Origin: Deltaproteobacteria bacterium PRO3
GTDB lineage: Bacteria; UBA10199; DSSB01
Assembly: GCA_030263375.1 (NCBI GenBank)
Contig: SZOV01000026.1
Coordinates: 1 to 35,110 of the forward strand
Length of the DNA: 35,110 bases
Direction of reading: 5' to 3'
The notes under the pieces are model-generated. The model ran no database searches. It was not told the origin of the DNA and was given only the letters and a program-made list of their open reading frames with translations. A program made the position numbers and the translations under genes. This document shows, piece after piece, positions 17,656 through 25,058 of the stretch (position 1 is the stretch's first letter; each line of letters starts with the position of its first letter).

Positions 17656-17919
17656 TTATTGATGGATGATGAAGACCCGGTCGTGCTCCCGCACCTTGTC
17701 GTGGACGGGGATCCCGACGTGCATGCCGGGGTCGGCCTCGCGGACGTCCCTATGCTCGACCTGCATCGAGGTGACCGTCTCTTCGAAATCGGTGGTGTGG
17801 CCCTTGATGTGGACGCGGTCTCCCAGTTTCAGCTTGCCGTTCTTGAGCCAGATCCCGGCGATATGGGCGTGGCTGTAAAAATGATCGACTTGGCCGATTT
17901 CTTCTTCCCAGCTTTCCAT
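17656..17919 (-). CDS. Orphan EF-Tu domain-II-like protein
   Basis: An 87-aa protein corresponding to just the beta-barrel domain II of translational GTPases: IGQVDHFYSHAHIAGIWL, then KLGDRVHIKGHTTDFEETVTSMQVEHRDV, then a C-terminal strand ending VREHDRVFII. There is no GTPase domain, so it cannot be an elongation factor itself. Stand-alone proteins of this type are known in archaea and various bacteria, usually annotated as translation elongation factor-like, and their role is not established. GGAGG lies 4 bases upstream of the ATG. It follows the aldehyde dehydrogenase gene on the same strand with an 81-nt AT-rich gap, so it could be co-transcribed or have its own promoter. Confidence 0.8.
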   Translation of the reverse strand: MESWEEEIGQVDHFYSHAHIAGIWLKNGKLKLGDRVHIKGHTTDFEETVTSMQVEHRDVREADPGMHVGIPVHDKVREHDRVFIIHQ

Positions 17920-18000
17920 AATGCCTCCGATTTGATTTGAAATAATTTTATTCCATTTTTCCGTCCCGGGACAGGGGCGTCTTGAGGCTTGAATTTCCGG

Positions 18001-19356
18001 CTAACCCATCAATTTTTTGACCACCTTCAACTTGTAAGGGGCGGAATAAGGGGGATAGCGCACCGGGATGTCGATCTTGGTTGAGCGCTTGAGCACCGCG
18101 CGCGGGTGCGAGAAGGTCTCGAAGCCGCGCCGGCCGTGGTAGCTGCCGAAGCCGCTGCCGCCGACGCCGCCGAAGGGCAGCTCGGGGCTGCCCAGGTGCG
18201 CGATCGTGTCGTTGACGCAGCCGCCGCCGAAGGAGACGCGGGAGAGGACGTGAGCCTCCGCCTTGGGGTCTTCGGCAAAGAGGTAGAAGGCCAAGGGCTT
18301 TGGATAGTCCAGGATCAAGTCGAGGGCCTCGTCGAGCGCCTCGTACTCGAGGATGGGAAGGATGGGACCGAAGATCTCGTCCTGCATGACGGGGGCGTCG
18401 CGCTTCACCCCTCCGAGCAGGGTCGGGGCGATGTAGCGGTCTTGGGCGTCGGTCTTCCCTCCGGCGAGGATTTTACCCTGCTTCAGGTATTCGCTCAGCC
18501 GCTGGAAGTGGGCGGCGTTGACGATGCGGGCGTAGTCGGGGCTTTTTTGCGGGTCGTCGCCGAAGAAGTCGCGCAGGACCGCGCGCATCTTTTCGATCAA
18601 GACTCCGGCGCTCGCCTTCGGAACCAATAAGTAGTCGGGCGCCACGCAGGTCTGCCCGGCGTTGAAGAACTTCCCCCAAACGATGCGCCGGGCGGCGGCG
18701 TCGAGGTTGGCGCTGGCGTCGACCAGACAGGGGCTCTTCCCGCCCAGCTCGAGGGTGAGCGGCGTCAGGTTTTTCGCGGCCGCCTCCATGACGATCTTGC
18801 CGACGCGCGGGGATCCGGTGAAGAAGATGTAGTCGAAGGGCTGCTCGAGGAGCTTTTGGGTCTCGGGGACGCCGCCCTCCGCCACGTCGATATATTCCTT
18901 CGGAAAGTTTTCGTTGATCATCCGGTGGATCAGGGCCGCGCTGTGCGGGGCGAGTTCGGAGGGTTTGAGCACCGCGCAGTTGCCGGCGGTCATCGCGCCG
19001 ATCAAGGGACCGAGCAGGAGCTGGATGGGATAATTCCAGGGGCTTAAGATCAGCGCGACGCCGTAGGGCTCTTGCGTGACTTGGGCGCTGGCCGGCCAAT
19101 GCACCAGGCCCAAGGACGGCCGCCGCGGCCTCGCCCAAGACTTCAGGTGCTTGATCGCGTGCCTCGTCTCCTCGAGGAGGATCCCCAATTCGCCGGCATA
19201 GGCCTCGAAGACCGGTTTGCGCAGGTCCTCGTGGAGGGCGCGGTAGATGTCTTGTTCGTGCTCCTCCAGGACTTCGCGCAGCTTGCGGAGCTGCTGGAGG
19301 CGGAAGCCTAAGTCCCGGGTGATACCGCTTTGGAAGAATTGGTTCTGGGCCTGCAT
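18001..19356 (-). CDS. NAD(P)-dependent aldehyde dehydrogenase, class-3 type
   Basis: A 451-aa ALDH that oxidises aldehydes, probably fatty or aromatic ones judging by subfamily, to acids. The class-3 layout is clear: an N-terminal helix pair (FRLQQLRKLREVLEEHEQDI), PYGVALILSPWNYP, the cofactor Lys in VLKPSE, FFTGSPRVGK, the general base Glu203 in LELGGKSP, and the nucleophile Cys237 in NAGQTC. The 34-residue spacing of Glu and Cys is what ALDH3 enzymes have, and the length of about 450 fits. The frame is open further upstream (to 19638), but that part overlaps the divergent OsmC-like gene and is not ALDH-like. I chose MQAQNQFF by family alignment; MLGNRG at 19395 is an alternative. The C-terminus is basic. 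Confidence 0.93.
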   Translation of the reverse strand: MQAQNQFFQSGITRDLGFRLQQLRKLREVLEEHEQDIYRALHEDLRKPVFEAYAGELGILLEETRHAIKHLKSWARPRRPSLGLVHWPASAQVTQEPYGVALILSPWNYPIQLLLGPLIGAMTAGNCAVLKPSELAPHSAALIHRMINENFPKEYIDVAEGGVPETQKLLEQPFDYIFFTGSPRVGKIVMEAAAKNLTPLTLELGGKSPCLVDASANLDAAARRIVWGKFFNAGQTCVAPDYLLVPKASAGVLIEKMRAVLRDFFGDDPQKSPDYARIVNAAHFQRLSEYLKQGKILAGGKTDAQDRYIAPTLLGGVKRDAPVMQDEIFGPILPILEYEALDEALDLILDYPKPLAFYLFAEDPKAEAHVLSRVSFGGGCVNDTIAHLGSPELPFGGVGGSGFGSYHGRRGFETFSHPRAVLKRSTKIDIPVRYPPYSAPYKLKVVKKLMG

Positions 19357-19393
19357 GGCGGCATTGTGGCATCGCCGACCCCGATTGCCAAGC

Positions 19394-19422
19394 ATGACTT
19401 CCCGCGCAAAACGGGGTATACG
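19394..19422 (+). promoter_or_regulatory. Possible promoter for the OsmC-like gene pair
   Basis: ATGACT, a 17-bp spacer and TATACG precede the OsmC-like start by about 22 bases. Each box matches the sigma-70 consensus at 4 of 6 positions. The spacer contains a small CCCG/CGGG inverted repeat. It is a weak but correctly spaced candidate. Confidence 0.3.
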
Positions 19423-19443
19423 GTGGAGGAAAAGAGGTGCCCC

Positions 19444-19896
19444 ATGTCCGAACATCGCGCCGCGCTGGCCTGGAAACGTGAGACCCCCGACTTCAAATAC
19501 GAGAGCTACGACCGGACGCACGAGCTGCGCTTCGGCGGCGGAGCGTCCCTGCAAGCCTCCTCGGCCCCTCAGTATCTGGGGCGCGCGGAGTTTCCCAATC
19601 CCGAGGAACTGCTCGCCGCCTCGGCCTCGAGCTGCCACTTCCTCACCTTCTTGGCGATCGCCGCCAAGTCGCGCTTCGTCGTCGACGAGTACCGCGACGA
19701 GGCCGTCGCGATCCTCGAGAAGAACGCCGCCGGCAAGGAGGCCGTCACGCGAATCTTATTGCGGCCGAGCGTGCGCTTCGGCGGCGATAATTTGCCCGCC
19801 CCCGAAAAGATCCGCCAGATGCACGAGCGCGCGCACGAGCTGTGCTTCATCGCCAACTCCCTGACCAGCGAGATCCTCGTCGAACCCCAGCCTTAA
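19444..19896 (+). CDS. OsmC-family peroxiredoxin-like protein
   Basis: A 150-aa OsmC/Ohr-type protein. The family reduces organic hydroperoxides with two conserved Cys. Both are visible: Cys64 in SASSCHFLTF, at the start of the long central helix, and Cys134 in HELCFIANSL. The N-terminal strands (KYESYDRTHELRFGG) and the NPEELLAAS motif also fit, and the length is normal. The ATG at 19444 is preceded by AGAGG; the upstream extension in the same frame overlaps the divergent ALDH start and is unlikely. The 77-aa gene follows 10 bases downstream. Pairing with an aldehyde dehydrogenase suggests a shared role in clearing lipid-peroxidation products, which is inference. Confidence 0.9.
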   Translation: MSEHRAALAWKRETPDFKYESYDRTHELRFGGGASLQASSAPQYLGRAEFPNPEELLAASASSCHFLTFLAIAAKSRFVVDEYRDEAVAILEKNAAGKEAVTRILLRPSVRFGGDNLPAPEKIRQMHERAHELCFIANSLTSEILVEPQP

Positions 19897-19906
19897 GGAA
19901 ACGCCC

Positions 19907-20140
19907 ATGAGCGACGAGAAAAAATCCTACCAAATCCAAGTCACCACCGAAGACGGACGGAAGATCCTCTGGAAGAAGCAGGGCAAGCCCGCCCTCCTCC
20001 CCGAGGAACTGGTCGAGACCTGGGTGAGCAAGTTCCGCACCGACATCTGGGAGATCACCGCCGAGGGCGAGATGGTGGGGGTGGGGCGGGCGACAGGGCC
20101 GACCCTGAAGATCGCCAAGGTCGAAAAAATCCCGGTTTAA
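19907..20140 (+). CDS. Small hypothetical protein downstream of the OsmC-like gene
   Basis: A 77-aa soluble protein, not recognised. It reads as a strand-rich small domain (YQIQVTTEDGRKILW, then a central helix LPEELVETWVSKF, then DIWEITAEGEMVGVGRA and LKIAKVEKI). An AAGGAAA ribosome binding site lies just before the ATG, and the gap to the OsmC-like gene is 10 bases, so it belongs to the same operon. It lacks Cys and membrane segments. Confidence 0.75.
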   Translation: MSDEKKSYQIQVTTEDGRKILWKKQGKPALLPEELVETWVSKFRTDIWEITAEGEMVGVGRATGPTLKIAKVEKIPV

Positions 20141-20151
20141 TTTTTTCGGAG

Positions 20152-20277
20152 TTCGAAACTTACGAGGCGTTTTTGAACGGGACCTGTCCGGGCTGCACCC
20201 CCACCGTCCTCGCAAGCTGCGGGCGGCGGGGGGCCCCCGCCCGGCCACCCGTTCAAAAACGCCTCGTAAGTTTCGAA
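20152..20277. repeat. 126-bp palindromic element with perfect 30-bp inverted arms
   Basis: Bases 20152-20181 and 20248-20277 are exact reverse complements (30 of 30), enclosing a 66-bp very GC-rich centre that can itself fold (CCGGGC at 20188 with GCCCGG at 20239). The ends are TTCGAA. It sits between convergent genes. A T-run lies before the left arm and an A-run after the right arm, the wrong sides for simple intrinsic termination. No clear target-site duplication is visible. It could be a MITE- or REP-like mobile repeat, or a structured RNA. Confidence 0.85.
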
Positions 20278-20301
20278 TTTATTAAATCAAAAAAACCCGA
20301 C

Positions 20302-21462
20302 CTATTCCGTCTCCTCGGCCTCGCGTTCCGCCGCTCGGCGGAAGGAGTCGTGCTCCCGCGCGTAGGCCAGCTCTTCCGCGATGAAGGCCTTTTCCTTCTC
20401 GAGGAAATGGCGGATCCCCTCGCGGAAGCCGGGGTGCTCGATCCAGTGGGCGCTGTAGGTGAGCTCAGGGCGGAAGCCGCGCAGCATCTTGTGACTGCCG
20501 CCCGCGCCGGCGTCCACTCGGGCCAGGCCGTGCCGGATCGCGTACTCGATCGTGCGGTAGTAGCAGAGCTCGAAGTGGAGGTTGCGGTATTCCTCCGCGC
20601 AGCCCCAATAGCGGCCGTAGAGCGCCGCGCCCTTGCGGTAGTTGATCGAGCCCGCCACCCACTCCCCGCCGCGCCGGGCGAGGATCAGGACCATTCTCTC
20701 GCGCATCCGCGCGTGGACCTCCTCAAAGAAGCGGCGGCTCAAATAGGGCGAGCAGAATTTCTTGTGAAAGGTCGCGACGTAGAAGCTGTACATCGCGCTC
20801 AAGTGCTCGGCCTCGATCTCCGCGCCGGTCAGCGCGACGATCTCCACCGGCAGCTCCGCGACCCGCCGCCGCTCGCGCGCGACCTGCAGGCGGCGCTTGC
20901 GGCGCAGCCCGTCGAGGAAATCCTGAAAATCTCGGTAGCCCGCGTTGCGCCACTCGAACTGGTAGCTGTGCCGGATCATCGCCCCACAGTCGCGGAAGAT
21001 CGGGATCTCGCCCTCCGCGAGATATAGATAGTGCAGGCCGCTGCCGCCCTCGCGGCGGCGCAGCTCGAGGGCCCGCTCCAGCAGGGCGTGGCCCAGCGCC
21101 TCGCGGTCGGCCTGGGGGTGGATGAGCAGCTTGGGCCCCGTCACCGGCGTGAAGGGGCTGGCCGAGACCCACTTCGGGTAATAGCTCAGGCCGTGCTCGT
21201 GGTAGGCGCGGGCCCAGCCGAAGTCGAAGATGAACTCGCCGTGGCTGTTGTCCTTCTGGTAGAGGAAGCTCGCGCCCAGCAGCCGCCCGCCCTCCCAGGC
21301 GCCGAGGTAATACGGAATCCAGCCAGGCTCCGCGCCGACGCAGGCCCCCAGCTCCATCGCGAGGAGGTAGTCGTATTCCGCAAAGGGGAAGTCCCCCATG
21401 GCCAGGGCGTTCCAGGCCTCGCGGGGGATCTCTTGCAGGCTGCGGTGGATCTTCCATTCCAT
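20302..21462 (-). CDS. GNAT-like acyltransferase, COG3146/DUF482 type
   Basis: A 386-aa protein of the family annotated as GNAT N-acetyltransferase or peptidoglycan recognition/biosynthesis-like (COG3146). Recognisable blocks are the N-terminal IPREAWNAL, PFAEYDYLLAME, FDFGWARAYHEHGLSYYPK, SPFTPVTGPKLL, then the second GNAT-like half with FYVATFHKKF, ERMVLILAR, ALYGRYWGC, LHFELCYYRTIEYAIRHGL and FRPELTYSAHW. The fold is related to FemAB-type aminoacyl transferases. The substrate is unknown. The ATG at 21462 starts at the family's usual N-terminus; the frame runs further upstream only as a shadow of the divergent hydrolase gene. The C-terminal tail is highly charged. It ends 24 bases from the palindromic element. 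Confidence 0.88.
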   Translation of the reverse strand: MEWKIHRSLQEIPREAWNALAMGDFPFAEYDYLLAMELGACVGAEPGWIPYYLGAWEGGRLLGASFLYQKDNSHGEFIFDFGWARAYHEHGLSYYPKWVSASPFTPVTGPKLLIHPQADREALGHALLERALELRRREGGSGLHYLYLAEGEIPIFRDCGAMIRHSYQFEWRNAGYRDFQDFLDGLRRKRRLQVARERRRVAELPVEIVALTGAEIEAEHLSAMYSFYVATFHKKFCSPYLSRRFFEEVHARMRERMVLILARRGGEWVAGSINYRKGAALYGRYWGCAEEYRNLHFELCYYRTIEYAIRHGLARVDAGAGGSHKMLRGFRPELTYSAHWIEHPGFREGIRHFLEKEKAFIAEELAYAREHDSFRRAAEREAEETE

Positions 21463-21535
21463 AGAAAAGCTTTTCGCCTCGGGCGGCGTCAGGCAGTATA
21501 ACCTTTGCGGAGCATTTGAACAGTGTAGGGATATT

Positions 21536-22582
21536 ATGGATCCGTTGACGCAGGGACTTCTGGGCGGCGTGGCCGCCCAGGCCGTTTTAAGAAAAAGAGT
21601 CACGCCGGCGGCGACCGTCGCCGGCATCCTGGGCGGCATGGCGCCGGACCTGGACATCTTCATCCGCTCGCAGGCAAATCCCCTGCTGATGTACGAGTAC
21701 CACCGGCACTTCACGCACAGCCTGGCCTTCATCCCGGTGGGCGGAGCCCTGGTGGGATTTCTGCTGTGGCTGCTCCTGCGGCGCAAGCCTCCCCTCGCGC
21801 TGATGCTGGTCGCCGCCATCGCCGGCTTCGCGACCCACGGCCTGCTGGATGCCTGCACCTCCTACGGCACGATGCTCTACTGGCCCTTCTCCCGCGAGCG
21901 CGTCGCTTGGGACAACGTCTTCATCATCGATCCCTTCTACACCCTCGCCCTCCTGGTCGGATTGGTCGTCTCTTGGCGCCGGCGCCTTGGCAACGCGGCG
22001 ATCGCCGCCCTGCTCTTGTCCACGGCCTACTTGGGCCTCGGCTTCGTCCAGCACCACCGCGCGGCGGAATTTCAGGCCGAGCTGGCCCGCTCGCGGGGGC
22101 ACGCCGTCGAGCGCGGCCGCGTGATTCCTTCGCTGGGCCCGCACCTGCTGTGGCGCTCGATCTATCTTTCCGACGGCCGGCTCTACGTCGACGCCCTGCG
22201 GGTGCCTTACGGGGGCGCCAAGCAATATTGGCGCGGCGGCTCCCTACCGCATTATTCCAGCAAGGCCCTACTGCGGGACCTGCCGCCCGACTCGACCTTG
22301 GCCCGGGACCTGCGGACCTTCGCCTGGTTCACCCAGGGCTACGTGGCCGAGCTGGACGCGGCGCCCCTCGAGCTGGGCGACCTGCGCTTCTCCACCCTGC
22401 CGCAAAGCCTGCAGCCACTCTGGGGGATTCGGGTCGACCCGCAGGCCCCGGAGCGCCACGTCCAAAGGCTGCGCTTCCCCTGGCGCAGCGAGGATCGCTT
22501 CGAGGCGGTTTGGGAGCTGCTGCGGGGGCGGACGCCGGGCGCCCAGGACCTGCCCGCCGCGGTGGGAATTTCCCCTCATTAA
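21536..22582 (+). CDS. YdjM/YbcI-type membrane-bound metal-dependent hydrolase
   Basis: A 348-aa inner-membrane protein of the DUF457 family. The N-terminal signature MDPLTQGLLGG, the putative metal ligands PDLD, HRHFTHS and THGLLDACTSYGT, and about four hydrophobic helices (LAFIPVGGALVGFLLWLLL; LALMLVAAIAGFA; FYTLALLVGLVVSW; AAIAALLLSTAYLGLGFV) match the family. The C-terminal 170 residues are soluble and beta-rich. In E. coli, YdjM is under LexA control, but no LexA-like site is seen here. The reaction is not established. The ATG at 21536 is chosen because it gives the family N-terminus. It is divergent from the GNAT-like gene across 73 bases. Confidence 0.88.
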   Translation: MDPLTQGLLGGVAAQAVLRKRVTPAATVAGILGGMAPDLDIFIRSQANPLLMYEYHRHFTHSLAFIPVGGALVGFLLWLLLRRKPPLALMLVAAIAGFATHGLLDACTSYGTMLYWPFSRERVAWDNVFIIDPFYTLALLVGLVVSWRRRLGNAAIAALLLSTAYLGLGFVQHHRAAEFQAELARSRGHAVERGRVIPSLGPHLLWRSIYLSDGRLYVDALRVPYGGAKQYWRGGSLPHYSSKALLRDLPPDSTLARDLRTFAWFTQGYVAELDAAPLELGDLRFSTLPQSLQPLWGIRVDPQAPERHVQRLRFPWRSEDRFEAVWELLRGRTPGAQDLPAAVGISPH

Positions 22583-22648
22583 ATGGTTGCTGGCCGCGCG
22601 CCCAGCGGCTATGCTGGGGCCGTCACTAAATTCACGAAGGAATCCCGC

Positions 22649-22918
22649 ATGTTCGAAAACCTGCCCGCCGAGGTGAAGGCCGCTTTTGAAGATTACCTGA
22701 AGAGCGCGAATAAATTGGTCCCCGACCCCAAGGACGACGCCAAATTTTTCAAGTTCGTCATCCTCTGCCACCAAAAGAACGCCGCCATCGAGTCGATCGA
22801 GATCTACGAGATCCTCGAAAAACAGGGCTTCGACGAGGCGATGCAAGACCACCTGGTGATCCTGCTCGAGGGCGGGCGCGAGCTGCTCAAGGAATACGAC
22901 AAGGCCCTGGGCCGGTAA
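22649..22918 (+). CDS. Small helical hypothetical protein
   Basis: An 89-aa protein, not recognised. It is almost entirely helical and charged (LPAEVKAAFEDYLKSANKL, then KFFKFVILCHQKNAAI, then MQDHLVILLEGGRELLKEY), without a signal peptide. GAAGGAA lies 6 bases before the ATG at 22649. The upstream hydrolase gene ends 66 bases earlier on the same strand, so co-transcription is possible. Confidence 0.72.
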   Translation: MFENLPAEVKAAFEDYLKSANKLVPDPKDDAKFFKFVILCHQKNAAIESIEIYEILEKQGFDEAMQDHLVILLEGGRELLKEYDKALGR

Positions 22919-23026
22919 GTCTTTTATTCCCTTCCTTTATTTCAGTCTTTTTCTTGGGCCCCCTCACCTTGAGGGAACGGTGCGGAAATCCGGCTCAGCT
23001 GGATCAGTTTTCGTACAAAATATCGC

Positions 23027-23051
23027 TCAAAATGAGAATTTCTCATTTTGA
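23027..23051. promoter_or_regulatory. 25-bp palindrome, candidate activator binding site
   Basis: TCAAAATGAGAA and its exact complement flank a single central T at 23039. The centre is about 95 bases upstream of the start predicted from the sigma-54-like promoter at 23107, where enhancer-binding proteins normally bind. It slightly resembles a Fur box, but the heptamers do not fit the Fur consensus. Confidence 0.6.
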
Positions 23052-23106
23052 TAGAGCCCGGCCAAAAAACCTTGCATGAAATGATTCAAGAAAAAAATCC
23101 ACGGAA

Positions 23107-23123
23107 TTGGCAACACGATTGCT
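23107..23123 (+). promoter_or_regulatory. Sigma-54-type (-24/-12) promoter for the 302-aa secreted protein
   Basis: TTGGCAACACGATTGCT matches the consensus YTGGCACGRNNNTTGCW with GG (23109) and GC (23121) exactly 12 bases apart and only two mismatches in the less conserved positions. The predicted start is near 23133, leaving a leader of about 35 bases with AGGAGG before the ATG. Confidence 0.65.
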
Positions 23124-23168
23124 AGGTATTTCTGCATCACCTTCGGGGGTGCACGACAAGGAGGACCT

Positions 23169-24077
23169 ATGAAATACCCTATCGTGCCCACCCGCTGGAC
23201 CCGTCTCTTCTTTCTAATCGCCTGCCTGCTAGGCCTAAGCCAATGCTTCAGCGCCTTCACGATCGAAAGCCAACCCTGGGCGGACGGCGAAAAACTCATC
23301 CTCAATTTCGAGGGCCCCGCGACCGTGAGCTACAAGCTCGCGGACGGAAGCCTGGTGAACCTCCCGGTCGACAAGGAAGAGACGATGAAGTTCCTCAACG
23401 TCTTTCCCGACGCGCGGCACCACACGGTGTTCTTCATGGAGCTGAGCGATCAGGAGCTGAAGCTCAACGTCGGCCTGCCGCAGGACCTCGAGGCGCCCAG
23501 CCGCGGGCTGGTGACCCTGTTCAACCAGTATAAGAACCACGAAATCACCGACTACAAGAACCTCAACCGCGACGAGGGGATCTTGGACGCCGCCGTGCCG
23601 GTGAGCATCCAGGGTAAATTCGTCAACGCCGAGACGGAGCGGAGGGTGGCCGTCTGCAAGGACGGCGCCGAGGTGCGCGACGACGTGGGGAGCACGCCCA
23701 ACCTGCGTTGCCCCATCACGAATCGCACGGAGTACACCGGCGAGACCTTCAAGTCGGCCTATACCAAGGACGAGCTGATGCGGAAGCTGAACGACGAGAA
23801 GAAAAACCTGATCGGCGCCGACCCCGGTATCCCGATCGAGGTGGTGGTGAAGAACACCCAACCCGCGGGCGCATCGGGCGGAAACGTCGGCGGCGATTCG
23901 GCGCAGCGAGGAAGCGGCGGATCGGGCGGCGGCGCGGCGACCGGGCCTGCCGCGGGCGCGGAGGGCAAGGGCGGCTGCAGCCTCGCGACCGCACCTGCGG
24001 GGAGCCTGGATTTGGGCCTGCTGTCGGCACTGGTCGCGGGCCTGGCCGGATGGCTTCGGATGCGGCCGAAACCGTAG
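23169..24077 (+). CDS. Secreted surface protein with GGCSLA C-terminal sorting tail
   Basis: A 302-aa exported protein, function unknown. The N-terminal signal region (LFFLIACLLGLSQCFSAF) is followed by a strand-rich domain with features such as ATVSYKLADGSLVNLPV and HTVFFMELSD, a two-Cys loop (AVCKDG ... LRCPITN), a Gly/Ser-rich linker (about 230-265), then GGCSLA, a hydrophobic helix (LGLLSALVAGLAGWL) and a basic end. This tripartite tail resembles the Cys-containing sorting signals of the MYXO-CTERM and Synerg-CTERM kind, where a membrane protease cleaves and the protein is anchored at the Cys. AGGAGG precedes the ATG. It converges on the gene at 24151, which has the same tail, suggesting related surface proteins. 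Confidence 0.82.
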   Translation: MKYPIVPTRWTRLFFLIACLLGLSQCFSAFTIESQPWADGEKLILNFEGPATVSYKLADGSLVNLPVDKEETMKFLNVFPDARHHTVFFMELSDQELKLNVGLPQDLEAPSRGLVTLFNQYKNHEITDYKNLNRDEGILDAAVPVSIQGKFVNAETERRVAVCKDGAEVRDDVGSTPNLRCPITNRTEYTGETFKSAYTKDELMRKLNDEKKNLIGADPGIPIEVVVKNTQPAGASGGNVGGDSAQRGSGGSGGGAATGPAAGAEGKGGCSLATAPAGSLDLGLLSALVAGLAGWLRMRPKP

Positions 24078-24098
24078 TCCCAAAACATCATCCTCAGG

Positions 24099-24135
24099 AA
24101 AAGAACGCCCGCCTCGAAAAAGGCGGGCGTTTTTT
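24099..24135. terminator. Bidirectional intrinsic terminator between the two GGCSLA proteins
   Basis: Perfect 11-bp arms (AACGCCCGCCT at 24104-24114 and its complement at 24121-24131) enclose a 6-base loop. Six T follow on the plus strand. On the minus strand the stem is followed by CTTTT, so it can serve the convergent gene too. Confidence 0.85.
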
Positions 24136-24150
24136 AAAATAGGAAGCCCG

Positions 24151-24849
24151 TTATATAGGCCAAAATCTCCGCACCGCCGCGAAAGCGATTGGCAGAATCG
24201 CCATCCAGGCAGTCCCTAAATTAGGGCCGGCGTTGGCGGCCAGACTGCAACCGCCCGTAGCCCCGCTATTGGGCGCCGGAACAAAATCTTCATTATTATC
24301 GGCCGGGACTTGCGCATCCCCCGAGTCGGCGCCGAGCACTGTGAAACGGATGGCCATGCCTGGCGCAGATGAAAGGCTCAAGGGATTTTCCGCCGCCAAC
24401 TCGTGAAGGACCTCACCGGACTCGCTCAACACCTCCACTTTTTCCGCCGCTGTCAGGATTCTCAGCTTCGGATACCATTGGAAATCTAAGTGCAGCGGCA
24501 TATTGATGCCCGTTTTCTCGGAAGTAAGTTGAACGAGAGTCTCGTCGGAATCTCCCATGACGACAAAGCCGGTTGCCTCTTTGTATTTTTCAAGAATGAA
24601 TTCGTTGTCCTTAGGGGCGTCCACTCCGACGAGGTTGGTGGTGGAGAGGCGAAGCACCTCGTCCGAGGGAATCGAGTGTTCGGTTTCCTCGCCCTCGCTG
24701 TAGATCTTGACTTTAAGGTTCGCCGCATTTTCCGGGGTCAGAGTGATGCGAATCGAACCTCCGCCGATGGCTTCGACGGCGAAGGCCGAGGCGCTGATAA
24801 ACAACGCCGCGAACAGCGAGGCCGCGGAAGCAAGAATCTTGTTTTTCAT
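24151..24849 (-). CDS. Secreted protein with GGCSLA C-terminal sorting tail
   Basis: A 232-aa exported protein, not recognised. It has a clear signal peptide (ILASAASLFAALFISASAFA, likely cut before VEA), a beta-rich body containing SIRITLTPENAANLKVKIYSEGEE, LRILTAAEKVEVLSESGEVL and MAIRFTVLG, an Asp/Asn-rich linker, then GGCSLA, a hydrophobic helix (WMAILPIAFAAV) and RR at the end. The same tail occurs in the convergent 302-aa protein. The start at 24849 is chosen for AAGGAG just upstream and for the signal peptide; the frame extends further without support. Its codons use more A and T than neighbouring genes, which may indicate transfer or weak expression. Confidence 0.82.
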   Translation of the reverse strand: MKNKILASAASLFAALFISASAFAVEAIGGGSIRITLTPENAANLKVKIYSEGEETEHSIPSDEVLRLSTTNLVGVDAPKDNEFILEKYKEATGFVVMGDSDETLVQLTSEKTGINMPLHLDFQWYPKLRILTAAEKVEVLSESGEVLHELAAENPLSLSSAPGMAIRFTVLGADSGDAQVPADNNEDFVPAPNSGATGGCSLAANAGPNLGTAWMAILPIAFAAVRRFWPI

Positions 24850-24928
24850 ATTCGATCTCCTTTGTCTGTCTATCCATTTCCTCCGAAGGGCTTCCGCAAA
24901 GCCCGATGGAGTCTTCCAGGGAGGGAAA

Positions 24929-24945
24929 AGCAAGGGCCGTGCTAA
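24929..24945 (-). promoter_or_regulatory. Sigma-54-like promoter for the 232-aa secreted protein
   Basis: On the minus strand TTAGCACGGCCCTTGCT fits YTGGCACGRNNNTTGCW with one mismatch, the first G of the -24 GG. The AG and GC elements are 12 bases apart. The predicted start leaves a leader of about 70 bases. The mismatch lies in an important position, so activity is less certain than for the site at 23107. Confidence 0.5.
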
Positions 24946-25058
24946 GCGCGGGAGTACGATTTTCAGAGGAATTTCAACGTGGGGGAAAAAAACTGCATTT
25001 TAAGAACGGGGACTGCAGGCAACGATTTTGAAAAAATAGGAAATGAAGAACGCACCCC

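Noticed and set aside
23027-23051. Fur box
   Set aside because: The palindrome has an odd centre like a Fur 7-1-7 site, but the half-sites do not match TGATAAT, and the downstream gene shows no iron link.
24985-25020. CTGCA/TGCAG stem followed by seven T on the minus strand as terminator of the FAD dehydrogenase gene
   Set aside because: Only a 5-bp stem with a loop of about 16 bases. Too weak to list, although its position would be suitable.
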